A DNA stretch of 64,000 nt, from positions 1,026,185-1,090,184 of the forward strand of contig NZ_KI391954.1 in NCBI RefSeq assembly GCF_000185725.2, in the 5' to 3' direction. Source of the stretch: Segniliparus rugosus ATCC BAA-974 (GTDB lineage Bacteria > Actinomycetota > Actinomycetes > Mycobacteriales > Mycobacteriaceae). A program made the translations under genes and the position numbers. A model generated the notes under the pieces. The model was given only the letters and a program-made list of their open reading frames with translations, searched no databases and was not told where the DNA came from. Below, one piece after another: positions 7,756 through 20,059 of this stretch; the stretch's first letter is position 1; each line of letters begins with the position of its first letter.

Positions 7756-10692
7756 ATGAAGACGTCGAAAAAAGTCGGTGGCGCAGTCGCTGCCGCCCTG
7801 TTGGCGCTCAGCTCCCAAGGAGCGGCGCTCGCCACTCCAGGGACGCCAGTCCACGAGGGCACGTTGGCCGGGAAGACCGTGTTCCTCGATCCCGGCCACC
7901 AAGCCGCGAACAACCCCGCCCAGCTGAACCGCAAGGTCCCCGACGGCCGAGGCGGTATGAAGGCGTGCCAGACGAGCGGGATGACCACGGTGACCGGGGT
8001 GCCCGAGCACACGATCACCTGGCAGGTCGCCCAGCTGGTCAAGCAGCGCCTGGAGCAGGCGGGCGCGCGGGTGGTCCTCTCCCGTCAAGACGACACCGGC
8101 TGGGGCGGCTGCGTCAACGAGCGCGCCGATGCCGAGAACAGCTCCGGAGCCTCGGTCGGCGTGAACATCCACGCCGACTCCACCTCCAGCGGGGCCGACG
8201 CGTCGAAGCGCGGCTTCCACATCATCGTGCCGACGCTCCCTCTGCCGGACTCCGAAGCGAACAAGGTGCAGTCCTGGGAAGGCCGCAAAGCCGCGTACCT
8301 CATGCGCGACGCCATGACCGCCGCAGGCTTCCCGGTCAGCAACTACCTCGGCAAGAACGGGATCGACGTCCGCTCCGACATCGCCGGAGTGAACCTCGCA
8401 CGGGTGCCGGACCTCATGATCGAGATGGGCAACGGCTCGAACCCGCAGGAGGCCGCGCAGCTCACCAGCCCGCAGGGGCAGCAGCGGTACGCCGCCGCCC
8501 TCGCGGACGGGATCAACCGCTACCTCTCCGGCGCGGACCCGGCGCAGTCCGCCCGCAACCAGACCGCGTCCAAGCCCGCTGTGGCGCAGACTCCTGCTGC
8601 GGCGGAGAGTGGTGTGCGTGGTGGTTTTGACGTGGATTTCTTGGGCGGTGTGAAGCGGGATCCTGCTCCTCCGGCTCCGCCGGTGTATCCGGATCCGTCC
8701 GGTGGCGGCGGGCAGCCGATCGCGCAGCCTGCGGCTCCGTCGTATCCTGGTGCGACGGGTGGTTACCCTGGGTACAATCCGAGCGATCCGAACGCGGGCT
8801 ATGTGGATCCGAGCTTGCCGGGGGTGCCGTTGACGCCGCCGCCGGGGGCGAGTCCGGATTGGACTCCGAGCATGCCGGGCGGGATCGGCGGTTTGGGCCA
8901 GGCGGCGCCTTCGGGTCCGAACGTGATGTCGATCGCGCAGTTGGTGCCGCAGATCAAGGAGCAGGTGGAGAAGGGCGACGTGTCCGGGCTCGCGACGATG
9001 ATCGCGCAGCAGGCCGGCGGGTTGATCACGTCTGAGTCCCAGGACATCGGGCAAGGCGTGTCGGCTGTGGGCTCGCAGATCCAGACCGTCCTGCCCATGA
9101 TGAACACGGTGATTCCGGGCTTGTCCAACATGCTCCCGCAGGCGCAGGCCGCGGCCGTGGTCCAGCTCGAGCAGCAGCGCGCCGCTCGGCAGGGCGCCGG
9201 GGTGCGCGGCGGGTACGACGTGGACTTCTTGGGCGGAGTCAAGCGAGATCCCGCTCCGGTCCCGCCGGTCGTCCCCGGCACTCCGATCGCCCAGCCCGCG
9301 ACTCCGTCGTACCAGGGCTACGCGCAGAACGACCCGAACGCGGGTTACGTGGATCCGGCTCTGCCGGGCGTGCCGCTCACGGCTCCCGCTGGCGCGGGCC
9401 CGGATTGGCAGCCGAACATCCCCGCCGGGGTCGGCGGTTTGGGCCAGACGGCTCCTGCCGGGACTTCGGGGCAGGCCGCCCCGACCGGCATGCCGGTCAT
9501 CAACGTGGCCTCCGTCGTCTCGATGCTGCCCCAGATCCAGCAGGCCGTGCAGAAGGGCGACGTGTCCTCCCTCGCCTCGGTGATCGCCCAGCAGGCGAAC
9601 GGGTTGATGGAGACGAACTCCACGGACGTGCAGCAGAGCGTGTCCGCAGTCGGTTCGCAGCTCCAAAACGCGTTGCCCATGATGGACACGCTGGTGCCCG
9701 GTCTGTCCAACATCCTGCCGCAGGCGCAGTCCGTCGCCGTGAACCAGTTGGAGCAGCAGCGCGCTGTGGCGCAGACTCCTGCTGCGGCGGAGAGTGGTGT
9801 GCGTGGTGGTTTTGACGTGGATTTCTTGGGCGGTGTGAAGCGGGATCCTGCTCCTCCGGCTCCGCCGGTGTATCCGGATCCGTCCGGTGGCGGCGGGCAG
9901 CCGATCGCGCAGCCTGCGGCTCCGTCGTATCCTGGTGCGACGGGTGGTTACCCTGGGTACAATCCGAGCGATCCGAACGCGGGCTATGTGGATCCGAGCT
10001 TGCCGGGGGTGCCGTTGACGCCGCCGCCGGGGGCGAGTCCGGATTGGACTCCGAGCATGCCGGGCGGGATCGGCGGTTTGGGCCAGGCGGCGCCTTCGGG
10101 TCCGAACGTGATGTCGATCGCGCAGTTGGTGCCGCAGATCAAGGAGCAGGTGGAGAAGGGCGACGTGTCCGGGCTCGCGACGATGATCGCGCAGCAGGCC
10201 GGCGGGTTGATCACGTCTGAGTCCCAGGACATCGGGCAAGGCGTGTCGGCTGTGGGCTCGCAGATCCAGACCGTCCTGCCCATGATGAACACGGTGATTC
10301 CGGGCTTGTCCAACATGCTCCCGCAGGCGCAGGCCGCGGCCGTGGTCCAGCTCGAGCAGCAGCGCGCCGCGAAGAAGCAAGACCCTGCGGATCCCGCCGC
10401 TCCGACCCCTGCTGCCCCTCAGGCCCCGGTCCAAGCGGCTCCGGTCGCCGAGGCTCCTGCGGCTCCGGCTCCTGCGGCTCCGGTCGCCGAGGCTCCCGCA
10501 GCTTCGGCTCCTGCCGCTCCCGCGGCCGAGGCTCCCGCTCCGGTGGCTCCGGTCCTCCCCGAGGCTCCCGCTCCGGTGGTGCCCGCTTCTCCGGTCGCCC
10601 CGGAGGCCGTGCCCGCCGCCCCCGCCCCGGCGGCTCCGGCCGCGCAGGAGACCGCTCCTGCGCCGGTCGCGCCGCCCGCGCCCGCGAACTAG
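7756..10692 (+). CDS. secreted N-acetylmuramoyl-L-alanine amidase with repeat-rich C-terminal extension
   Basis: Residues 1-27 form a Sec signal peptide ending in ALA. Residues 37-260 are an Amidase_3 domain of the mycobacterial Ami1 (Rv3717) type, cutting the bond between MurNAc and L-Ala. The Zn ligands are visible: His48 (FLDPGH) and His139 (NIHAD), with Glu84 (VPEHT) and Glu223 (IEMGN). Unlike Ami1, which ends after the domain, this protein continues with three about 200-residue repeats (274-476, 477-668, 669-871), each starting VRGG(F/Y)DVDFLGGVKRDP, and a Pro/Ala-rich tail of about 105 residues suited to span the wall. Repeats 1 and 3 are identical in DNA. The ATG gives the classic signal peptide; an upstream GTG (7723) is possible but crowds the GGAAGGAG site. 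Confidence 0.85.
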   Translation: MKTSKKVGGAVAAALLALSSQGAALATPGTPVHEGTLAGKTVFLDPGHQAANNPAQLNRKVPDGRGGMKACQTSGMTTVTGVPEHTITWQVAQLVKQRLEQAGARVVLSRQDDTGWGGCVNERADAENSSGASVGVNIHADSTSSGADASKRGFHIIVPTLPLPDSEANKVQSWEGRKAAYLMRDAMTAAGFPVSNYLGKNGIDVRSDIAGVNLARVPDLMIEMGNGSNPQEAAQLTSPQGQQRYAAALADGINRYLSGADPAQSARNQTASKPAVAQTPAAAESGVRGGFDVDFLGGVKRDPAPPAPPVYPDPSGGGGQPIAQPAAPSYPGATGGYPGYNPSDPNAGYVDPSLPGVPLTPPPGASPDWTPSMPGGIGGLGQAAPSGPNVMSIAQLVPQIKEQVEKGDVSGLATMIAQQAGGLITSESQDIGQGVSAVGSQIQTVLPMMNTVIPGLSNMLPQAQAAAVVQLEQQRAARQGAGVRGGYDVDFLGGVKRDPAPVPPVVPGTPIAQPATPSYQGYAQNDPNAGYVDPALPGVPLTAPAGAGPDWQPNIPAGVGGLGQTAPAGTSGQAAPTGMPVINVASVVSMLPQIQQAVQKGDVSSLASVIAQQANGLMETNSTDVQQSVSAVGSQLQNALPMMDTLVPGLSNILPQAQSVAVNQLEQQRAVAQTPAAAESGVRGGFDVDFLGGVKRDPAPPAPPVYPDPSGGGGQPIAQPAAPSYPGATGGYPGYNPSDPNAGYVDPSLPGVPLTPPPGASPDWTPSMPGGIGGLGQAAPSGPNVMSIAQLVPQIKEQVEKGDVSGLATMIAQQAGGLITSESQDIGQGVSAVGSQIQTVLPMMNTVIPGLSNMLPQAQAAAVVQLEQQRAAKKQDPADPAAPTPAAPQAPVQAAPVAEAPAAPAPAAPVAEAPAASAPAAPAAEAPAPVAPVLPEAPAPVVPASPVAPEAVPAAPAPAAPAAQETAPAPVAPPAPAN
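8577..9185. repeat. 609-bp direct repeat, copy 1 (within the amidase gene)
   Basis: By eye identical to 9762-10370 over its whole length (exactly 203 codons, offset 1185 bp). Its 5' part uses many T-ending codons (GGT, CGT, TTT, GAT, CCT), unlike the rest of the gene. Confidence 0.9.
9762..10370. repeat. 609-bp direct repeat, copy 2 (within the amidase gene)
   Basis: Second identical copy. Between the two copies, 9186-9761 encodes a diverged version of the same repeat using the GC-rich codons normal for this genome. Confidence 0.9.
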
Positions 10693-10735
10693 GCGCAGCA
10701 GCAAGGCTCCCATCGCACAGCAGGAATGGGAAAAC

Positions 10736-10776
10736 GAACGCGCCGACCGAAGCCCAAGGCTCCGGTCGGCGCGTTC
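10736..10776 (-). terminator. hairpin between convergent amidase and nadE genes
   Basis: GAACGCGCCGACCG (10736-10749) pairs with CGGTCGGCGCGTTC (10763-10776) around a 13-base loop. On the minus strand the stem is followed by GTTTTCCC, making a convincing intrinsic terminator for nadE; it may also stop transcription from the amidase side. Confidence 0.75.
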
Positions 10777-10789
10777 TGCTGTGCGCGGG

Positions 10790-11617
10790 CTAAGAGCGCC
10801 ACCACGAGTCGAAGGGCGTCACGGGGACGGCCCGCTTGTGCCGTGTCGCGAGGAAGATCTTCTCCAGCTTCGCGCTGACTTCCTCGGCGACCGGCTTGCC
10901 TTCGAGGTAATCGTCGAGCTGCGTGTATGTGAGGCCGAGCGCCTCTTCGTCCGGCAACGCGGGACGGTCGTCCTCGAGATCGGCGGTCGGCACTTTCTTG
11001 GTGATCGACTCCGGGGCTCCGAGGAAGCGAAGGAGCTGCGCCCCCTGGCGCTTGGTCAGGCCGCTGAGCGGGGTGACGTCCACGCCGCCGTCGCCGTACT
11101 TGGTGAAAAATCCGGTGACCGCCTCCGCCGCGTGATCGGTGCCGACGACGAGGTATCCGAGCTGTCCGGCGAGCGCGTACTGCAGCACCATCCGCTCTCG
11201 CGCCTTGATGTTGCCCCGCACGAAATCGCGCAGCTCGCCGCCTTCCAGCGCTGTCGCGGCGGCGCTGGCCGTGGCGTCCGCCCCCGGCTTGACGTTCGCG
11301 ACCACGGAGCGGTCCGGCCCGATGAACTGCAACGAGATCTGCGCGTCCGCCTCGTCGGCCTGAGCCCCGTAGGGCAGCCGCACCGCCAAGAACTGCGCCT
11401 CGTGGCCGTCCGAGCGCGCTTTCTCGGCGGCGAGCTGGGCGAGCTTGCCGGCCAGCGCGCTGTCCTGTCCGCCGCTGATGCCGAGCACGAATCCTTTCGC
11501 GCCGCTGGCGACGAGGTAGTCGGCGAGGAAGCCGACCCGTCGGTCGATCTCTTCTTGCGAGTCCACCGTCGGCGAGACGGCGAGTTCGGCGATGATCGTT
11601 GCGCGCAGTGTCGTCAT
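10790..11617 (-). CDS. nadE: NH3-dependent NAD+ synthetase
   Basis: Amidates nicotinate adenine dinucleotide to NAD+ using ammonia and ATP. At 275 residues it matches the short ammonia-dependent form and lacks the N-terminal glutaminase domain of the long mycobacterial enzyme. The ATP-pyrophosphatase loop [10 protein letters not shown] is at residues 46-55; [22 protein letters not shown]-type sequence, the conserved substrate/ATP region, follows, and the C-terminus [15 protein letters not shown] is typical. ATG at 11617. It is followed by a strong hairpin at 10736. Confidence 0.93.
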   Translation of the reverse strand: MTTLRATIIAELAVSPTVDSQEEIDRRVGFLADYLVASGAKGFVLGISGGQDSALAGKLAQLAAEKARSDGHEAQFLAVRLPYGAQADEADAQISLQFIGPDRSVVANVKPGADATASAAATALEGGELRDFVRGNIKARERMVLQYALAGQLGYLVVGTDHAAEAVTGFFTKYGDGGVDVTPLSGLTKRQGAQLLRFLGAPESITKKVPTADLEDDRPALPDEEALGLTYTQLDDYLEGKPVAEEVSAKLEKIFLATRHKRAVPVTPFDSWWRS

Positions 11618-11751
11618 GGGATCACTGTAACCGCCGGAGGCGCAAAGGGCATGGGTCGCGCTTGCGGCGTTCGGGGCGCTGCCCTCGGATGCGGCGGCCG
11701 GCCCGCGGAGCGCGTGGCCGTTTCCTTCTTCCGCCATGTCATCCTGTTGGG

Positions 11752-12306
11752 ATGAACCACGTGCTTGTCGTTTCGGCGACCGAAGCGGAAGCGGCTGGCG
11801 TCCCGGCCGGCCTGCCCCTGCTGATCTGCGGGATCGGGAAGGTTCCCTCGGCGACCGCGCTCACGAAGACGCTGGCCCGTTGGCCGGACCCGAAACCGCC
11901 CCTTGTCGTGAACGTCGGCACGGCGGGGGCGTTGCGCCCCGGCCTCTCGGGCCTCTGGTTCCCCTCTGCCGTCGTGAACCACGAGATGAACGTGACGTCG
12001 ATCGAGGAGATGGGCATTTCGCTCACCGCGCGCTACGAGATTCCCGAGGGCGACGGCTCGGTCCTGGCCACCGGGGACGTGTTCGTCAACGACACGGCGC
12101 TGCGCGACAGGCTCGCGCTCGGCGCGCATCTCGTGGACATGGAGGGTTTCGCGTTGGCGCACGTCTGCGCCGAATTCGGGGCAACGCTGCAGATCGTCAA
12201 ACATATCAGCGACGAGGCCGACGAGCGGGCGACGAGCTGGCCGGAGCAGGTCGCGGAATCGGCTGCTCGGCTGGGCGGTTGGCTGCGCGAGCGCTTCCTC
12301 GGATGA
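11752..12306 (+). CDS. purine/MTA-SAH nucleosidase-like phosphorylase-superfamily protein
   Basis: A 184-residue PNP/UDP phosphorylase-superfamily protein resembling nucleosidases such as MTA/SAH nucleosidase: [11 protein letters not shown] near the N-terminus, [10 protein letters not shown], the catalytic/ribose-binding [13 protein letters not shown] (MEGxA signature) and [10 protein letters not shown], where the Asp would protonate the purine. It is shorter than typical 230-residue enzymes. Probably cytosolic salvage of nucleosides; the exact substrate cannot be read. ATG at 11752; divergent from nadE. Confidence 0.8.
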   Translation: MNHVLVVSATEAEAAGVPAGLPLLICGIGKVPSATALTKTLARWPDPKPPLVVNVGTAGALRPGLSGLWFPSAVVNHEMNVTSIEEMGISLTARYEIPEGDGSVLATGDVFVNDTALRDRLALGAHLVDMEGFALAHVCAEFGATLQIVKHISDEADERATSWPEQVAESAARLGGWLRERFLG

Positions 12307-12476
12307 CGCCGCCCGCGTTGGGCCCGCGCTCCTGACGGATCTTCGGTCGTCGTCCGGACGGACTGGCCGATGTTTGGGTATGCTCGGGGAGGCTAAGGGG
12401 TTTGTCGAGAAGTTCGGGCTGCGGTCGTGGCGGCTTTTCGGCGGAGCTGCATATCGACGCGCAGGAAAGGTAAGTC

Positions 12477-13016
12477 ATGACGAATGTGCTGGTGCTGGTC
12501 GGGAGCGTGCGGACCGGTTCGGTGAACCGCAAGCTCGCCCAGGTGGCGGTGGAAGCAGCGCCGGAAGGCGTGTCGGTGGACATCTATCCGGGGTTGGAGC
12601 TGTTGCCGCACTTCAACCAGGACCTTGAGGACAACCCGCCGCTGCCGGACGAGGTCGTGCGCTTCAAAGACGCGGTGAGCGGGGCGGACGCCGTGCTGCT
12701 GGTGACCCCGGCGTACAACGGGGCCCCGTCCGCCGTGCTCAAGAACGGGATCGACTGGGCTTCCCGCCCGTACGGCGACGGGCCGATCACGAACAAGCCG
12801 GTCGCGGTCATCGGCGCGGCGTACAACCCGAAAGGCGGCCCGCAGTCCATCGGCTTCGCTGGCGCGGCGGCCTCGGTCGCGGGCGGCTCGGTCATCGAGG
12901 AGACGGTGTTCGCCTCCATCGGGGCGCTGCCGGACGGCGAGCCGTCGGGCGATCCGCAGATCGTCGAAGGGGTGAAGGCCGTTTTGGCCGCGCTGGTCGG
13001 GGCGGCCAAGGGCTGA
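12477..13016 (+). CDS. NADPH-dependent FMN reductase family protein
   Basis: A 179-residue flavodoxin-fold oxidoreductase. The FMN phosphate loop is GSVRTGSVNRKLA near residue 9, the central strand VLLVTPAYNGAPSAVLKNGID carries the family's substrate/flavin motif, and VAVIGAAYNPKGG supplies the second flavin loop. It probably reduces FMN, quinones or azo compounds with NAD(P)H. A clear AGGAAAGG precedes the ATG, and a strong terminator follows. Confidence 0.88.
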   Translation: MTNVLVLVGSVRTGSVNRKLAQVAVEAAPEGVSVDIYPGLELLPHFNQDLEDNPPLPDEVVRFKDAVSGADAVLLVTPAYNGAPSAVLKNGIDWASRPYGDGPITNKPVAVIGAAYNPKGGPQSIGFAGAAASVAGGSVIEETVFASIGALPDGEPSGDPQIVEGVKAVLAALVGAAKG

Positions 13017-13025
13017 GCTTCCGTC

Positions 13026-13073
13026 GGAAAAGCCGGTGGGGCCTCGAATCGTCGGGGCCCCACCGGCTTTTCC
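13026..13073 (+). terminator. 18-bp-stem intrinsic terminator
   Basis: GGAAAAGCCGGTGGGGCC (13026-13043) pairs perfectly with 13056-13073 around a 12-base loop; the descending arm ends in CTTTTCC. It follows the flavin reductase stop by 10 bp and can act on both strands. Confidence 0.85.
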
Positions 13074-13197
13074 GCTTCTGCCGCCCTTGCGCCGGGCGCG
13101 GGCGGGACGGGGACGAAGAGCCAGCCTCGGCCCGACACGCCGAAGGAGTCCGACACGCCGGGGCGTGTGGCGCGGACAGGCTTACGACCAGGGAATT

Positions 13198-13257
13198 TCA
13201 CAATTGTGATTCACAACCTGTTGTGTTGGCTTGCCTTGTCGGCCACAAGGTGTAGTG
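13198..13257. promoter_or_regulatory. NrdR-box pair and adjoining palindrome upstream of nrdHIE
   Basis: CACAACCTGTTGTG (13212-13225) and CACAAGGTGTAGTG (13244-13257) match at 11 of 14 positions and are exactly 32 bp apart, three helical turns. That is the tandem arrangement and CACAA...TTGTG form known for NrdR, the ATP/dATP-cone repressor of ribonucleotide reductase genes. A further palindrome, TCACAATTGTGA (13198-13209), adjoins them. NrdR binding is inferred from sequence form and location. Confidence 0.75.
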
Positions 13258-13309
13258 TTGAGGGAGCAAAGAAACTATCCCCTCAGCACTTGCCAGGAGC
13301 TTTCATCAC

Positions 13310-13585
13310 ATGAGCAATCTCGACATGGGCGACATCAACGCGACGCGTGCGATCACCCTGTACACCAAGCCGGCTTGCGTGCAGTGCGACGCCACCCACC
13401 GCGCCCTCGACCGCGCGGGCATCGCCCACGAGGTGGTGGACCTTTCGGTGGACACCGAAGCCCGCGACTACGTGATGGCGCTGGGCTACCTGCAGGCTCC
13501 GGTCGTCGTCGCGGGCGGGGACCACTGGTCGGGCTTCCGCCCGGACCGGATCGCCGCCCTCGCCTCCTCGGCTGCCGCCGCTTAA
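13310..13585 (+). CDS. nrdH: glutaredoxin-like NrdH redoxin
   Basis: Electron donor for the class Ib ribonucleotide reductase, reduced by thioredoxin reductase. The 91-residue protein has the thioredoxin fold with active site CVQC (in [13 protein letters not shown]), the cis-Pro region [21 protein letters not shown] typical of NrdH, and a short Ala-rich tail. ATG at 13310 has AGGAG 10 bases upstream; an internal ATG at 13325 is possible. First gene of nrdHIE, downstream of two probable NrdR boxes. Confidence 0.93.
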   Translation: MSNLDMGDINATRAITLYTKPACVQCDATHRALDRAGIAHEVVDLSVDTEARDYVMALGYLQAPVVVAGGDHWSGFRPDRIAALASSAAAA

Positions 13586-13605
13586 GGCCGAGGAGGCTTC
13601 CGGCG

Positions 13606-14022
13606 ATGCGCGTGTTCTACTTCTCTTCGGTCTCGGAGAACACCCATCGCTTCGTGCAGAAGCTCGGCGTCGAAGCCGTCAGGATCCCGGTCCGAGGCGA
13701 CGGGGCCTCCGTCAAGGCGCGCGAGCCGTACCTGCTCATCACCCCGACCTACGGCGGAGGGCACCCCATCCCTGGCAAGGGAGGCGGGTACGTGCCCAAG
13801 CAGGTCATCAAGTTCCTGAACGACCCGGAGAACCGCGCTTTGCTCAGGGGCGTGATCGTCGCGGGGAACACGAACTTCGGGGCCGAGTACGGCTACGCGG
13901 GGAACGTGATCTCGAGCAAATGCCAGGTGCCGTTCCTCTACCGGTTCGAGCTCATGGGCACAACCGAAGACGTGCAGGCGGTGCGCGAGATCTGCGAGGC
14001 GGACCTCGCCTTCTCTGCCTGA
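13606..14022 (+). CDS. nrdI: NrdI flavodoxin-like protein
   Basis: Flavoprotein that supplies the oxidant for assembling the Mn(III)2-tyrosyl radical in NrdF. The 138-residue sequence begins [18 protein letters not shown] (FMN phosphate loop), continues [22 protein letters not shown] and [15 protein letters not shown], both NrdI hallmarks, and ends without extra domains. GAGGAGG lies 9 bases before the ATG. It sits 20 bp after nrdH and just before nrdE. Confidence 0.94.
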   Translation: MRVFYFSSVSENTHRFVQKLGVEAVRIPVRGDGASVKAREPYLLITPTYGGGHPIPGKGGGYVPKQVIKFLNDPENRALLRGVIVAGNTNFGAEYGYAGNVISSKCQVPFLYRFELMGTTEDVQAVREICEADLAFSA

Positions 14023-14071
14023 GCGCGGCGTCGCCGACCAAGCTATGAAGTCCAACCAGAATGGAGCACAG

Positions 14072-17244
<3,173 letters not shown>

Positions 17245-17459
17245 TCGAGCCTATGGGTTCACGCTCGGCAGCCTTGCGCTCGGCCTTTTCGCTCCGATGA
17301 CGCCAGCCAGCGGCGGCGAGGGCCGCGTCGCTGATGAGTTGGATCGTCCAGACGGTCGGGTGAGCGGCCTTGACGGACCCTCTGAGCATGTGGATGCCTG
17401 TCCTGTCCGCGATCATGATCGCCGGGACGGGCCGGGGATCTGATTGTGAAGAGCGGCGT

Positions 17460-17771
17460 TTAGTTGTCGATCCAGCCGTCCATTCGGCGTGCGGGGGCGG
17501 TTGGGTCGAAAGTCGCCCATCGGTACGCGATGAAGCCGCACATTCCGAGAAACAGCGGGAGCATGGTTGATATCAGCACCAGGGGTTGGGGTCCGCGCTC
17601 GGCGAAGACGGTCAGGTGCGTCAGGGCTACTCCGCACACGGTAGCTGCGGTGATGGCGACGAAAATGCTCATGCCGCCTACGTGCAGCCGTTTTCCGAGC
17701 CTGCCACATCCGCGTAGCAGCCATCGGGCCAGGAAATAGCCCGCTATCGCTAACACACGAAGCACTATCAT
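17460..17771 (-). CDS. small membrane protein of unknown function
   Basis: A 103-residue protein with about three hydrophobic segments (VLRVLAIAGYFLARWLL, IFVAITAATVCGVALTHL, LVLISTMLPLFLGMCGFIAY) and a polar C-terminus. No family recognised. ATG at 17771. It lies alone after nrdF, pointing back towards it; the 215 bp between contains only a weak antisense ORF. Confidence 0.5.
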   Translation of the reverse strand: MIVLRVLAIAGYFLARWLLRGCGRLGKRLHVGGMSIFVAITAATVCGVALTHLTVFAERGPQPLVLISTMLPLFLGMCGFIAYRWATFDPTAPARRMDGWIDN

Positions 17772-18172
17772 GCCACGATTTTACATGCGATCTGGCGCAT
17801 GTGTGTGGTTTTGTGGCAGGGGGATGCCGCTTCATCGAAGCCGCGCGGCGCCGTGGCCCGCAGCGACAGGGGATCGCAATACGTCTCTCGTGGATCTTCG
17901 GGCGCCTCCTCAGAGAGGCGGGCCTGCTGGGCTCGATGCGCGTAGTGGGTCGAAGCCTTCGACAACCTCGTCAGATGGCATAGCGCGCTCGGTTGAGGCA
18001 CGGGCGGGGGACTGGCACAGCGGTCCGATCTGGGCTTGGGACGCTGGCAGTTGACGGCGGGCGGGTGCCGGTTGACGCGGCGGGGACGCTTTCGGCCGCG
18101 CAGCCGCTGACGCGGTGGGCGCTTCGCCGAATCCGTCGCTGTGCCTCCCGGCGGGGTGGCTACGATGAGTAC
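17772..18172. other. 401-bp stretch without a recognisable gene
   Basis: Short overlapping ORFs on both strands look like shadows, with no family resemblance or ribosome sites. A 7-bp inverted repeat ACATGCG-N6-CGCATGT (17783-17802) just upstream of the small membrane gene may be its operator. The last 100 bp probably contains the promoter of the following hydrolase. Confidence 0.4.
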
Positions 18173-19162
18173 ATGGCGCGCGATCGGTCTCTTTTTCCTG
18201 CACTTGCTGGAGTCGCGGCGGCAGTGGCGGGCGCGGCGCTGCTATGGCCGGCGAAACGCGCTCTGCCGAACGCGGACCTCGAACCGCCGCAGGACGCGCC
18301 GCGCGAGTCCTGGGCGACCAGCTCGGACGGAGCCCGGTTGCGGGTGCTGACCTACGGGCCTGCCGATGCGCCCCCTTTGGTGCTCGCCCACGGCTGGACG
18401 TGCGCGGCGCAGGCGTGGCTGCCGCAAGTGCGCACGCTCGTCGGGGATTTCCGCGTCGTCGCCTTCGACCAGCGCGGGCATGGCCAGAGCGACGCGGGGG
18501 CGGGGCGGTTCTCGGTGGACCTGCTCGCGGACGATCTGGACGCGGTGCTCGCGCATGTCCTGCGGGACGGGGAGCGGGCGGTGCTCGCCGGGCACAGCAT
18601 GGGCGGGATGAGCATCATCGCCTGGGCGGACCGGCATCCCGGCCGGGTGGGCGAGCGGGCGAAGGCCGCCGTGCTCGTCGGCACCTCGGCCCATTGCCGG
18701 CCCCGGGCGTTCAACGAGGCCGTCGCCGCCGTGCTGGGGCTGCCGTTCCCGATGGGCCTGATCCGCAACTCCTGGGCGACCAGGCGCGCCGTGCGCAACT
18801 ACGCGCTTTCGCCCTCGGCGCGGGCCGCCGACGTGGACTTCACCGCCCGCATGGCGCTCGATTGTCCGCCGAGGACGCGAGGAGAATGGCAGCTCGCGCT
18901 GGTGCCGCTCGACATCCGGTCCGGAGTCGAGCGCCTGACCGTGCCGACGACCGTGGTGGCCGGGGCGCAAGACCGGGTGCTGCCGCTCGGGCACAGCCGG
19001 AGAATCGCCGAGGCGCTGGCCGAACACGGGTGGCTGGAGCGTTTCGTGGTGCTGCCGGACACCGGGCACATGATTGGGCTGGAAGCCTCGGGCAGTCTCA
19101 ACGCGATCATTCGAGGGACCGCGGAGGCCGCGGAGCGCCGCGCCGCTCCCACGCCGCGGTAG
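18173..19162 (+). CDS. alpha/beta hydrolase, probably membrane-anchored
   Basis: A 329-residue alpha/beta hydrolase. Residues 6-24 are hydrophobic (ALAGVAAAVAGAALLW) and may act as an uncleaved anchor or signal. The core has VLAHGWTCAAQAW (oxyanion hole), FDQRGHGQSD, nucleophile elbow LAGHSMGGMS (Ser), VVAGAQDRVLPL (acid) and DTGHMIGLE (His). Similar proteins are mycobacterial lipases/peroxidase-like hydrolases, but the substrate is not readable. It is followed 27 bp later by an SDR gene in the same direction, probably cotranscribed. Confidence 0.85.
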   Translation: MARDRSLFPALAGVAAAVAGAALLWPAKRALPNADLEPPQDAPRESWATSSDGARLRVLTYGPADAPPLVLAHGWTCAAQAWLPQVRTLVGDFRVVAFDQRGHGQSDAGAGRFSVDLLADDLDAVLAHVLRDGERAVLAGHSMGGMSIIAWADRHPGRVGERAKAAVLVGTSAHCRPRAFNEAVAAVLGLPFPMGLIRNSWATRRAVRNYALSPSARAADVDFTARMALDCPPRTRGEWQLALVPLDIRSGVERLTVPTTVVAGAQDRVLPLGHSRRIAEALAEHGWLERFVVLPDTGHMIGLEASGSLNAIIRGTAEAAERRAAPTPR

Positions 19163-19189
19163 CGCGTTCGCCAGTGCTACGGTGCTGGC

Positions 19190-20014
19190 ATGGGCGAACG
19201 TGTTCTCGTGACCGGAGCGGCTTCGGGTTTGGGCTTGCAGATCGCGCTTCGGTTCGCCCGCGCGGGGGCGAAAGTGCTGATCGCCGATGTGAACGACGAG
19301 GCGGGGGAGAAAGCGCGCGAAGAGGTTTCCCGGTACGTCGAAGCGGCGTACCGCCGCCTCGACGTCACCGATCCCGACGCGTGGCCCGAGGCGATCGCGT
19401 GGTGCGAGCGCGAATGGGGCGGGCTGGACGTGCTGGTGAACAACGCGGGCGTCGCGGCGGCGGGGGAGTTCGAGCGGATCTCGCCGCAGGACTGGGACTG
19501 GATCCTCCAGATCAACCTGCTCGGCGTGGTGTGGGGGGCGCGCGCTGCGACGGAGCTCTTCAAACGCCAGCGGTCGGGGCATATCGTCAACGTCGCCTCC
19601 TTGGCCGGGCTGATGAACCTGCCCGGCATGACCTCGTACAACGTGACGAAGGCGGGCGTCATTTCGCTGTCCGAGACCCTGCGCCACGAACTGGCCCCGC
19701 ACGGGATCAAGACGACGGTGGTCTGTCCGGCGTTCTTCGCGACGAACCTCGCCGACCGGATGCGCAGCACGGATCCGTTCTTCACCGAGCTGACCGGGAA
19801 ATTGATGCGCGGCTCGAAGATCACGGCGGCGCAGGTCGCCGATGCGGTGTTCCGCGCGGTGCGGCAAGGCAGGTTCCTGCTCGTCCTGCCGTTCGAGGGG
19901 CGCAGGACGTACCTGGCCAAGAAGTACCTGTCGCCGGTGGTGGACGTGTTCATCGCGCGCGGCTGGGCCAGGGCCCGTGCCAGTTTGGCCCGCAAGGGCG
20001 CGGCGGCGGGCTAG
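19190..20014 (+). CDS. short-chain dehydrogenase/reductase
   Basis: A classical SDR of 274 residues: cofactor loop TGAASGLG near residue 9, NNAG in DVLVNNAGVA, catalytic Ser in NVASLAG and the YxxxK pair in SYNVTKAG. The C-terminus (GRRTYLAKKYLSPVVDVF) is longer than in the simplest SDRs, as in several mycobacterial membrane-associated SDRs. It oxidises or reduces an alcohol/ketone of unknown identity. Close behind the alpha/beta hydrolase gene. Confidence 0.88.
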   Translation: MGERVLVTGAASGLGLQIALRFARAGAKVLIADVNDEAGEKAREEVSRYVEAAYRRLDVTDPDAWPEAIAWCEREWGGLDVLVNNAGVAAAGEFERISPQDWDWILQINLLGVVWGARAATELFKRQRSGHIVNVASLAGLMNLPGMTSYNVTKAGVISLSETLRHELAPHGIKTTVVCPAFFATNLADRMRSTDPFFTELTGKLMRGSKITAAQVADAVFRAVRQGRFLLVLPFEGRRTYLAKKYLSPVVDVFIARGWARARASLARKGAAAG

Positions 20015-20059
20015 TCCGAGAGAGCGGGGCCGACGCGCAAGAAGGAAGAGAGAGCCGTG

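Noticed and set aside
13081-13201. Short minus-strand frame between the flavin reductase and nrdH.
   Set aside because: It is part of a frame antisense to the flavin reductase with no ribosome site; the region reads as promoter DNA.
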